Source: Gonium pectorale (taxonomy: Eukaryota > Chlorophyta > Chlorophyceae > Chlamydomonadales > Volvocaceae). From it: DNA of 64,000 nucleotides. Location: assembly GCA_001584585.1 (NCBI GenBank), contig LSYV01000026.1:1235188-1299187 (forward strand), read 5' to 3'. Shown here piece by piece: positions 48,701-60,700 of this stretch. Positions within the stretch are counted from its first letter, which is position 1; each line of letters starts with the position of its first letter. The notes beneath the pieces were generated by a model that was not told the origin of the DNA, did not search any database, and saw only the letters and a list, made by a program, of their open reading frames with translations. Position numbers and translations under genes: made by a program.

Positions 48701-51700
48701 GTGCGTTGTTTCTGTTGGCGGCCTGCATGAGGCCCCATGCACACGCATGCGTCTTGTCGCAAACGGGTGTGTTCGAATGGGCTGGGATGAAGCTCTCCCT
48801 GATTGCATGTTTGCTCCATCCGTTGCGTGTGAATGATATGGGATGTGTGGGAATCTACGCTCAAACACATCTCGCACGTGCCTTCCATATCACCCCAAAG
48901 GCCCATACTCCGGCGGCGGTTACTCATGTGGCGCTACATGCACCGTCTCTGGCGTCGGGCCACCATCGATGAGCCCGTGGAGAGGATCAAGAGCCACCTG
49001 GAGGAGGCGCGCATCCAATACGCAGTGGTAGGTCCAGAGCCGATGGAATGATGCTGCGTAGAGCATCGCTTACGATACTGTGCATCTGTACCGGTGTTGT
49101 GGTGCCATGCCGTAAGGACCTAGACGGAGACTAGGCATGTTGTAGCCTAGGAAGTGAATTTGTATAGAATTTCTGTTGCCTCTTGTGGTCGGCGACGCCC
49201 TGCTGGGAGCCCTTTTCTAACTTACGGCCTGGTGCCCTCCACAGACTTTCCGACCGCCTGGTGGTAACCTCACGCCCCGCACCCCTCATACCCCTTTCCC
49301 CCCGTCGGTCCGATGCAGGCGCACAATCACCACGTCTTCCGCATCATGTTCGCGCGCATGTTTGGCGCCGGCGGCGTTCCGGAACAGGTGGAGGAGCTGC
49401 TTATGGACATCTCCCGAACAGCCAACACCGATGAGGACGACGGCGGCCTGCTGGTCATCCGGCGGCACCTCAGCACAGCCCACCGACCGCAAAGGCACCT
49501 GCGGCCGCATCCGTCGGTGCCCTCCGCGCTGGTACCCTGCCCCGCCGCATTTGAGGAGCCGGGCGACAGCACGCCGCCCCCAGGCGTGACGGCGTTTGGC
49601 ATCGTGGCGCTGAACGAGATGTCGCTGCTCGCCGCGCTCCCGACCCTGCACGCGCTTCAGCAGGCCAACGCCTACCTGGTCGCCGTGCAGTCCCGCGACG
49701 TGTTCGGGCTTCAGCTGCTCCCGCTGCGCAACATCTTTCAGTTCATAGCGAGCCACAACCGCGCGGCGGCGGAGCACCAGCTCTACGTGGAGGGTCGGCG
49801 GCGGCCCAACGCGGCGGCTGTCGCCACCGCCGCTGCTGGCAACCCCCAAGGGGGCCCCACGGGGGGCTCCGTCTTTGCGGCTCACACATTCGTACCGGAC
49901 GAGTCCATCGACCTGATGACCTTCCTCAATATCCAGGAGGGGCTGCGAATTGAGGAAGTGCACGACATGAAGACGCGCATCTGCCAGCAGATCGCATACA
50001 TCATAGCCGACGCCGCAGACGAGGCGCTGCGCGCCGCCGCGGCAGCGGCGGCGGCGGCCGCCGTCGCCGCTGTGGAGCGCGCCAATGGGCGGCTCCGCTC
50101 CCCAGGCCCCGCGCCCTCCAGCAGCGACCTGTGGCAAGGCGCAAGTCCCAGCGGCACGGGCGCCCCCCTGCGGGCATCCTCCCCGCGGCTCCGATTCCCA
50201 ATCCGCCAGACGCTGCACCCTGCGTCGGGGAGCGGCGCAGTGCTGACCTCCAGCACCGCCCGCGCGCAGGTGGCGGCGCAGCAGGCAGCCGCGCAGGCCG
50301 CCTTCGACCCGCTGCCGTTCTTCCGCCTCACCTCGACGCTCAATGTAGCCCTCTTCTACTCCCTGCGCGCTTGGTTGGTCAAGAACCTACAGACCTACGC
50401 CGCAGCCATCCGGATGTACGCCGACGCCAGCGTGGACATGCACCTCTTCGACGGGGTGCCTCAGGAGGTCGGGGAGGATGGCCGCCCGATCAGCCCGGAT
50501 GTCGCCCCGCGTGCGGCCAGCGCCAGGCCCGACGCCGCCGGCGCAGCAGCTGCGCGGCAGGCCACGTCCGGGCGGGGGGCGGCGCCGGAGTCGAAGCGCC
50601 CATCGCGGGGCCACGGCTGCGCGCCGTTGTTCACCGTGACCCTGGAAGTGGTCGACGGGCAAGTACGGTTCTCGCCCACGTTGGAGACGCTCTCGCAGGT
50701 TGGTCGGGAGTTGTCCAAGCGCTTGGCTATCGGTTGCACCTGTTGAGCTCTCCCGTGTGCAATAGCAGGTGTGCACTACGCAAAAAAGTAGCAGCAGCTC
50801 AGCTAGGGAAGAAGATTGACGGGTGTGCTCCTATCTTCCTGTTCCCTGCAGCGCCTGGTGGAGTCTGTTGCCCTGGCCCTGGAGGCCGTAAACACGCTTC
50901 CCGGCCTCGAGATCTCGCTCCGGCAGACATACCGTGACATGTACCCGGAGGCGAAGGGACCCGGCGGGGCCGCCGCCGTAGCTGCTGCCATGGCGGCCGC
51001 TGCATCGGCCGCGGCGGCAGCAGCGGCGGCGGCGGCAGCGGCGAACGGCACGGGGGGGCCAGAGGCCGCTGCCGCCGCCGCGGCGCCGCTGCTGGTTCCG
51101 TTTGAGGTGACAGCGACCCTCAAGATGCCGCCCATCCTGTCCCCCAGCCAACCCGAGGTGGCGGCGGCGCTCAACACAATCAGGGTGCGTCCAAGTCCGC
51201 GAAATGCTGCGGGGCTGGCTCGTCTTTCACCGTGTCGTCAGAGAGCTCGGGCCGTCATCCTGACCCTGCTTTCCTCCCCTTGGCTGATTGTAAACTTTTC
51301 GAACATACAGGAAGCCGCGGAGAGCAGCCGGAGGCGCTGCGAAGCGCTCCTCATGAGCTTCCAGGAGCACACCAGCCTGCTCATCGCGGACACGGTCATG
51401 CTGCGCTCGCGCCTCAGCATGAAGCGGCGCGCCACCAACATGAACGACTGGATCGCTTCCATCGAGAAGTACTGGTACGTGGTATCACGCGCTTGCCCTC
51501 CACGGCGATGCACGTAGGCCAGACTAGGCGCGTCCCAGCACGGCATTGCATAGGGTCACCCCAGAGAGAATTCAGGGCCTCATCGGGGGCCACGGTGGTG
51601 GTCGCCGCCGATCTAACATTCAGAGACATCGCCCCTTCGACTACCTCTGGAGCTGGGTCCTACAACGCCACCATCACTTTCGCGCTTTCGCTCGTCGTAT

Positions 51701-54700
51701 GCGCAGTTCGTTTCAACACATGCCTCGCCCGGTGCCCTCCTCACACACCGTGCTTGTTGCACATGTTTGATATGTCTCCTTGCCGGTCTGTCTACACTGC
51801 CCGCACTCCGGCGCCCATCCTTCACTGACCTGCAGCGCTCAGGAGGCCGCCATCCGTACCGGCATGCCGTCCGAGGCCTGGCTGGGCCTGTTCCGCCTCG
51901 ACTGCCGTGGCCTGCGGGAGCACCTGGGCGGTCGCGCGCGGGAGCTGCGCGACCAGGTGCTGCGCTGGCTGCAGGCTGACGCCTCGGACGCGGCCAGCAC
52001 CACGCTGATGCGGCTCAAGGTGCGCGCGGGCTCCGTCGTGCGAGTGCTGAGGCGGCACGCGCACTTGCCAGGAGAGGCAGACATAGAAAGGAGCTGACGC
52101 TGATGCTGGTGTCGCGCAGAGGGCAACAGCTAAGCTTGCCCACTTTGCTGTTAGGGCACTTGCGCGGCTGGTGGCCGGTCAAACACCCTTTTTTTTGCGG
52201 GCCCTGTCCGTCCAGGAGCCCACCGACATCCTGGCGGCCGGCGCGGTCGACCTGGCTGCGCTGCACGCGGTGCGGGAGCTGCTGCCGCGGGTAACGTCAC
52301 TGGTGTCTGAGGTGCAGCCCTACCTGGCCACCATGCGGGTCAATCTGTCCATTATGGAGAAGTTCAAGCACCCGGTGAGCGTTGAGGGTACGAGTGGGAA
52401 TGGGTGCCCGTCATGTGGGTATGCACTTCCTGCCCCAGTCCCGCCCCCGCCCCGCCCCCGCCGCTGGCGCCCAGCTCGTCGTTTTTCATACCCTTTGCCC
52501 TTCGACTCCCCCGCCTTGGGTCGGGCGGATGGTTCATCCGCTGCCGGCTGGGTTACTAGCTTGCTCAAGGTTTGTCTAGAGCACGCTGGATGCCCAATAG
52601 TAATCTCTCCCACAAGCTCCCAGGCTACGTGAGTGCCTCGGCAGTAGAGAGCGGCCACGATGCGCGTGCGCGTGGTTGTGGGCGGAGTGGCTGTCCCGGT
52701 GCTGCAGCTGATGCCCGTGTGCGGCGCCTCGTGTGCTTCCCCGCCCTCATCCCGTCATATCTGCAGCTGCCAGACACCGATTTCAGCAACATGTGGACGG
52801 CGCAGCGGCTGCCCGTAGTGGCGCAGGAGCTGGCCATGGAGCGGCTGATGCACATGCGGGATGACGAGGAGCGTTGCTTGAACCTGCTGAGGAAGGTGCG
52901 CCAACGCAAAAAGGCCATAACACGGTGCTTGCCTGCTGACGTTGAACGGCCATAGATCCCGGGTCGCGCTATTGCGCATCATCGCGTTGCAGAAGGACGA
53001 CGTGGTTCTTGAGAGGTATGCCGATGTGTACTTGACATCAGAATGGGCCTGTACAACCGCAGGACTTGAACGGGTTTGCTGAGCACGTCGCGTCGCTGCG
53101 GAGGCGGGTGGCGGAGCGGCAGCGGCAAGCGGACGAGTCTCTGGTGGACAAGTACGTGGAGCAGTGCGCCAACCTGGTGAGCAGCGCCGGCACTATTTGA
53201 GTATTACGGATCTTGGCGGCGCACATTACGTAGCGGGGAAGACCCCAGTTGGGCCTGGGTTTAGATATTCCATCTCACCTACCCGGCTGCTGTTCCATAA
53301 CACCATGTGCAATCGTGCTCCGTGCAGGACGCCGACCTCATCGCCGCGATCGAGCGGGCGCAGGCGCTCAACCACATGGAGCTGCTGGCCAGCTGGGAGC
53401 TGACCAACTTTGACATGCTGCCCGCGCTGCGCAGGCAGCTGCAGCCGTACACAGGTGCGCTGCACACACCGCGGCTGGGTCCGTGCCCCTGCCCATAACC
53501 TACCCATGCCAGCAAACGCACTGACCGGGTCTTCATTCCCCCAACCTCTTGCCGCTCCCCAGAGTTGTGGAAGCTGGTTGCTGGCTTCCGGGAGCAGTAC
53601 CAGGCGTGGATGTACTCGCCACTCTTTGCGTTCGACCTGGACGTGCTCGAGACCAGGGTCCCGGGCTGGGCGCGCCTCAGCGCCAAGCTGGACCGCGAGC
53701 TCAAGGGCGCACCACACGTGTGAGTGCTGGTTTTCCTATACAAGCTGCATGGAAGGCGTCCACCCTTGCACAGGCGTGCAGAGCTGTGGGAAGCGCGCAG
53801 TGTCAGTGGCGCCAGCCAAAGCTGGCAAAGGCAGGGGCGATAGGCTGCAGGGTGGCGGCAATACGGCAGCAGAGCGCCACACAGCATTTGCTGCTCGCTG
53901 GGCGATTGCATCGTGCGCATGCCCCTCTTTCTCCCTCCGCAGTGTCGCCCGGAAGTACCACAAGCGTATCACGGACTTTGAGGCGTTCGTGCCGCTCATC
54001 CGGGCAATGCGGACCAATGGCCTGCGGCAGCGTCATTGGGCCCGGCTGTACGAGGAGGTCGAAGGTGGGCCACCCGACAGCGGGACGGGAACCAGCTGGA
54101 GCCAAAGTAAAGCCAACCGGCGTGTGCTTCGTCTTCCACCCTCCAAGCTTGCAGCCCGCCATTGCATAAACCTATTCGAGTGTGCGGCTGTGGATCATCC
54201 ATGTAGCATGTAAGTACCCCCGCATGAGCGCACCCAACGGTGATGTTTGCCCGTGCAGCCCTCTCCAAGGTGGACCGCGACATATGGACGCTGCACTCGC
54301 TGCTGGCGCTCAAGGTGCATGAGCACATGTCGCTGGTGCGGGACCTGGCCGACATGGCCGCCCGCGAGCTGACCATCGAGCAGAGCCTGGACAAGATCGA
54401 CTCGGGGTTCCACGAGCTGACGCTGATGCTGGTGCCCGTGCCCGAGAGCGGATACGAGGGTGGGTGGGGGGCTGTCAAACGTGGACCCTGGGGAGAAGTT
54501 CCGCCGAGCGTCATGGGTGGGAAGTCGTCTTGACAACCATGTTCTGTGAACAAAGCTCATGCCCGTACTCCTTGCACCGTGCTCCCGCAGACATGGTGAC
54601 ACTGGTGAACGGGGAGGAGCTGCTCCGCTTCATCGACGATGCGCAGATGCGGGTCCGCGGCCTGGCGTCCTCGTTCTACGTCGGCCCGCACCGCGACAGC

Positions 54701-57700
54701 GTGGCCGCTTGGGAGGAGAACCTATCGGCGGTGCGCAACATTCTGGACGCGTGGCTGGAGGTGCAGAACCGCTGGAACCACATCGCGCCGCTGTTCGGCG
54801 CACAGGCCTTCCATGAGCAGCTGCCTGAAGAGGTGAGGCGGTGGTGATCTCCCGATGGGGAAGCCTCCACCAGCAAGAGGCAGCAACTGCAAGATGATTC
54901 ACTTACTCTCTGTGCCGCGCGGGCGAGCCTGGCTTGCGTACCGTCGGCTGCAGGCCTGCAACTTTAGGCGTCTTGCGAGTCGTGCTCGCCTGGCCACATC
55001 TAGCCGTGACGCTGCCCTGCGATAGGGTGCTCGCTTCGAGGAGGTGACGTCCGAGTGGCGCAACTGCCAGTCGGTGGTGCGCCGCCACTGCCGCGTGTCG
55101 GAGCTCAACCGCTACACGGGCCTCTCGTCGTCCCTGAGCTCCATGTCTGCGCGCCTGGAGAGCGTGGCCCGCGGTGTGATGGAGTACCTGGACGTCAAGC
55201 GAGCCGGCTTCCCGCGCTTCTACTTCCTGGGCAACCTGGAGATGGTGGAGATGATGGTCGGGTAAGTTCTCGACGCAGCGACGTGTCCGTCCCCAGTCCG
55301 GCAACCCACGGCGCGTACACTGCCAGGCGGGACATGGCATGAGAGCGTTTGCACAACCCCTGGCCTGCGTTTACACAAGCTGAGATGCATTACGGCATAA
55401 GTTACGCGGGCGATTTAACGTGCATGTGTGTGCAATGCCCGTCTGCAGCTCGCACGATCCGGTTGCCGTCGAGGCGTTTCTGCCCAAGTGCTTCCCCGGC
55501 GTGCGGAGGATTGGCTGCGTCAAGCCGCAGTCGCCATCCCGGAACCCCGACATGCGGAGGTCAGGATACGGCTCGGCGCCAGGCTCCCCAGGGCGCGAAA
55601 GCAGCCGCGGCACGCCGCCCAGCGCAACTCCGCCGCCCGGCGAGCCACCCGCGCCAGCGCCGCCAGGCGGCCTGGCGGGCCTGGCGGGGTTCACGCCGGG
55701 TGTTGGCCTCGCGCCCCTGCCGCAGTCAGGACTACCACGGCTTTGGGGCGGCCCGCGGATTGAGTCGCTCATCTCAAGCGAGGGCGAGGTGCTGCTGCTG
55801 CGCTCCATCGTGGATCTGCAGGTGAGGCACAGGGCCGTGTCCTACGCGCCTCTTGGCCTTCGGCATAGTGCGTTTCAGCATTCCGGGAGAACGGGTAACG
55901 GTCCTACACCGGTTGTCGAGTGCGCTGCTGTAGTGTCTGCATATGGCAGGAGATGGTACCTCCTCCCGTTGCCGCAGGGGACTGAAAAACTGAAAGTGGC
56001 CCCACCTGATTCTGCGTTGCAGGATCCGCGCACTGGCAAGCACTTCGACGTGGAGTTTTGGATGAGCGAGCTGGAGCGACAGATGAGGGGTAGCCTGAAG
56101 GAGACGCTGCGCTTCTCGCTGGAGGCCACCGGGCTGCAGCCTTTCGCCGCCTGGTTGCTGGCCTGGCCCGCGCAGTGCAGCCTGGCGTGCACCTCAATCA
56201 ACTGGTGCCGGGACATACACGACATCTACCAGGTGCGTGGCATGTGGAGAGGGCGCGCTATCGAGGGGCATCGGGCTACTATGTGCTCGCAGTATGCACC
56301 GGCAGGTACCGGCAGGTACGCGGTGTCACCTGTTGAGCCCCTTGCTTTGCTCCTGCACAATTCGTGCATGGCTTGCGTGCCAAGCCTGCCTAACTGGTAG
56401 GTGGTAACCCTCCGCCTCCTCACTGCTCACCGTTGCTCTGTCGTCCAGGCGGGCGGGCCCTTCTCGACTCCGCTGCGCCGGCTGGAGGAGCTGCACCGCT
56501 CACAGATCCACACCGTGGTGGATCTGCTGCTGGGGGCGGGTCAGAGTGGGTCCCTGTCGCCCGTGCAGCGGGGGCTCATGGAGAACATGATCATCACCAA
56601 GGTAGGTTGGGTCAGGCGACAGGCTTCCGTACGCATTACGTGCACAGCTGCCCCCGCAACCCGGCCGCTTCACGTACACAGGGCACTACCACGACGCGGA
56701 TGTCGGTGGCAAAGTATCAGCATCACAGCCGCGGGTATTGAGTGTCCGGAAACTGCCTTCGCAGGTGTACCACAATGAGGTCACCGCCCGCCTGCGGGAG
56801 CGGCGGCTGGAGAACGACCACGATTTCGAGTGGATCAAGGTGCTCCGCTTCTACATTGAGGTGAGCCCATCTTTAAGGAGCACTTGGCCATGGCGGTCGT
56901 GGACCCTTCCACGAGCCCGGGCAACTCGCATGCCGAGGCATATTTTACTTTTTGCTACATGCCCTTAAGGCATCCGGTGGATGCTCCAACCCCTCCTCCA
57001 GGGTGGTGACTGCGTCGCCCGCTGCGGCTACACATCCTACCCCTACGGCTACGAGTACCTGGGCAACAGCCCCCGCCTGGTCATCACGCCGCTCACCGAG
57101 CGGGCCTTCTCTACCATGATGGCGGCCGTGCACCTGCATTACGGAGGCGCGCCAGAGGGGCCGGCAGGTGAGCTTAAAGGGCGGGAGACGACCGAAGCTG
57201 GGAGCAGGACAGACCCAAGGTGCCAGCGTCATCCGAGTCGAATGCTCTCGCGACAAGGTTACCTTGCCGCGATGGCTAGAGTCTGCGCTCTCCCGTGCCC
57301 TATCCTTCAGGCACGGGAAAGACAGAGACGGTGAAGGAGCTGGCCAAGTGCCTGGGCAAGCAGTGTGTGGTGTTCAACACCACCGAGCAGCTGGAGAGCG
57401 GCCACCTGACGCGCCTGCTCATGGGCATCATCTCTACTGGCGCCTGGGCCTGCTTCGACGAGTTCAACCGAATGGACATGGAGGTGGGGATGGCGGCGCC
57501 GTCATTGCGCACCGTCGACTGCTTCACAAACGCTACAGGCGCCTCCAGTCCTCAAGCAAGGGACTAACCGGTGTCTTTCAACGGTCTATGGCGGGCTGCG
57601 GCGTTGCGCCCTAACCGCGGCTCCCCTACCCCTACATGTGCAGGTGCTGTCCGTGGTGGCCAAGCAGATCATGGTGATTCAGACGGCCCTGTCGGCGGGG

Positions 57701-60700
57701 CAGCGCTACACCGTGTTTGAAGGGCGCACCATGTACGTCAACAGCTCGCTGGCCATGTTCGTAACCATGAACCCCATGTACGAGCACCGCTCCGTGCTGC
57801 CGTCCAACCTCAAGGTGCGGGGCAGGGGCCGGGCTGTGGCCGGGCCGCTCTGATGCACAGCAGGGGAAGCGAGAAGCCCGTCAACGCATGTTGTTGCGCA
57901 CGGTAGCCGAGGTACCCAGCTGTGGCAGAAAGGTTACGGCTTCTCCGTTTGCTAGCCAGCTGGTGTTGTGCGACGGTGTTGAGTCGGCTAACATGAGGCG
58001 CTGTGCACGGTGGACGCCGCAGGCCCTGTTCCGCCCCGTGGCCATGATGGTCCCCGACTACACCATGATCGCCGAGGTCTCCCTGTACGCCGCTGGCTTC
58101 CAGACCGCCCAGCTACTGGCCACCAAACTGGTATCATGCCTTAAGGCGAGTGGGTGGGAAATGCGGCTCCGGGCCACGCTGCAAACCGCAGCGGCATTTG
58201 AAATTGGTCTGGGCCGCGAAGATCGCCTAAGCACGTGTCCGTGTGTGTATCTCAACAGACGTGGGCCTTTTTCACCAGCGCCGCAAGCTAAATACACGGC
58301 ATCCCCTCCCATGCGGCGGCACGTGCAGATCGCTAGTGACCGCCTGTCAGCCCAGCGGCACTACGACTTCCAGATGCGGACGCTCAAAAGCGTACTGCTC
58401 ATCGCGGCGCAGCTGCGCAGCGAGCGCTCGCACGCCATCGCAGCTGCCAAGACGGCGGCCATGCGGTCGCCGACGCACACCGGAGCGGGCGGCAGCGAGA
58501 CCGGCGCCAGGCACTCGAGCAGCGAGGGCGGTCAGCCGGCGCTGCACCCCGCACTGAAGGACGCGACACGTGGGAAGGGGAAGAGGGAAGCTCTTGGGCG
58601 GCTGACCGAAGAAGAAGAGGCAGCCCTGTGCAAGGTGGGCGGTAACGGGGAGCAGCTGTTTGCCTTGAGCGGGGAGCGCACGGTTACCGCGGGCATGTCC
58701 TGCTGCTCGCCTCCTTCTTAACCGAGCTCACACCTTCCACTCGGCATGGCTTGACCCGTGCCCCGCAGGTCGCTCTCCTCCGCTGCAACATGAGCAAGCT
58801 CCAGCAGGACGACGTACCCATCTTCACGGGCATGGTGGAGAGGGAGTTCCCTCAGGTGCGTGGACGTCGGGTGTTTGACGGTGGCCTCTTGCAAACTGCA
58901 ACGCTGTTCGAGTTGATGTCTGGACATGCAGTACGTACCGCGTACGGTCTGTGCCGGTAGTTGAACCTGCCCCTTACCGGTCCATGTCCATGTCCACCTG
59001 CGTTGCAGGCCGTCCCTGCGGACCCCCTGCACTCAACGATTGAGATGTACCTGCACGAGGCGGCGGACTTCGTGGGCAAGAGGGTGAGGCTCGGTCTGCC
59101 TTACGTGCGCACGGCGCGTTGGCTGGGGCGTCCCACTCAGCGGCCGTTGCTGAGACAGGGGAGACTATTTGCGTCTCCGTTCGAGCCTTTGCACCGTTTC
59201 TGCCGCTGTGCCGCGTGCCCACAGGCTACCCCCGAGCTGGTGCTCCGGGCGCTGCAGCTGCTCGACATGCTGTCCATCCGCACCGGCGTGCTGCTGCTGG
59301 GCCCGGCCGCCTGCGGCAAGACCACCTGCTGGCAGCTGCTGCGCATGGCTCTCAGCAGGCGCGATGAGGAGAAGGGTGGCGCACCGGTGCAGGTCTTCGA
59401 GATCTTCCCAAAGGTGCGCCGCCCACAGCTTGGATGTTTTGCCTCGTGTACGATCGTGCCCGTTTTTCCCACGCGCAGGCTCCCAACAGCTGCGCAATGG
59501 ATCGTCGGCGCTTGCTCCGCTAACGATACCGCACTTGCTCCGCGCAGGCTGTGCACCCCGGTCATCTGTACGGCTCCTACAACACCACCCACCAGCACTG
59601 GTCCGACGGCGTGCTGACCGCCGCACTGCGCATTGCCTGCAGCCGCGGCAGCGGCGGCGGGCGCGCGTGGCTGGTCCTGGACGGCCCCGTGGACACGCGC
59701 TGGGTGGAGGCGCTCAACCCGGTGCTCGATGACAACCGGACGCTGTGCCTGAGCAGCGGCGAGATGATGCCGCTGCGCGACGGCGTCAGCCTCATCATGG
59801 AGACCGACTCCATGCAGCACGCCTCGCCCGCCACCGTCAGCCGCTGCGCGGTGGTGTACATGGCGCCGCCGCAGGACATGTGGCGCTCGGTGCTGGACTG
59901 CTGGCTGGACAAGGTGCGGAACGGTCGTGCATGCGCTCATGGTGTGGCCACAGCGTGATAGCACAAGATAGGGACGCACCGGGCTGGGCTTTTACTACAG
60001 CCCATCTGTCAATCCTGCGTCCTTGCTTATCCTGGCCCCTTCTTGTAGCCTATCGTTGCCACTAACCATTATTGCGCCGTGCCGATTCATATCATTTGCC
60101 CTCACAGCAAACACACCCGCCTGTGAGCGACTACCGCGGCAAGATCCGCGCCACCATTTGCAGCGTCTTTCCCGACCTGCTCCGAGCATATCAGGCAAGT
60201 GCCGGGCGCCTTGGTCGACTCAGCACGGTGCACTTGCAATGCGGGGGTAGCTACGGATGTGCACGTCCAATCGATGCCAACCGTGGCCACCCATAGGCAA
60301 TCCATGACGAGTGATCATGTTATTTCCGCCTCGTTCGCCATGCTGCAGGACTCCGCGGACCAGGATTTGTGGGCTCCCCGCCACCAACCCACCACCATCA
60401 TGGGGGCGCTGCTCAAGCTGCTGGAAGCGATCTTGGCGCAGCACTGCCAGCCGCGTGCCTCCGACAATGGCGACCGGCCCTTCCAAACGCGACTGGAGGC
60501 GGCCATGCTGTTCGCCACCGCCTGGGCGTTCGAGCCTTCGCTGCACGTCAAGAGCAGGCCCTTCTTCAACATCCTGCTGCGACAGGTGCGCGTCACCGAT
60601 GCCGACTGAACTGTTCCACGAGAGACACGGCCATACGGTGCCGTTGTCTGCAGGATTACAGTTGGCGCTGCGCCCGGGGCTCACCTGATCGGTGTGTTTC

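Noticed and set aside
52993..53015. Possible micro-exon (KDDVVLE) in the dynein gene
   Set aside because: Including it forces the next exon (53063) into a frame with an immediate TGA. Skipping it joins 52895 to 53063 in phase.
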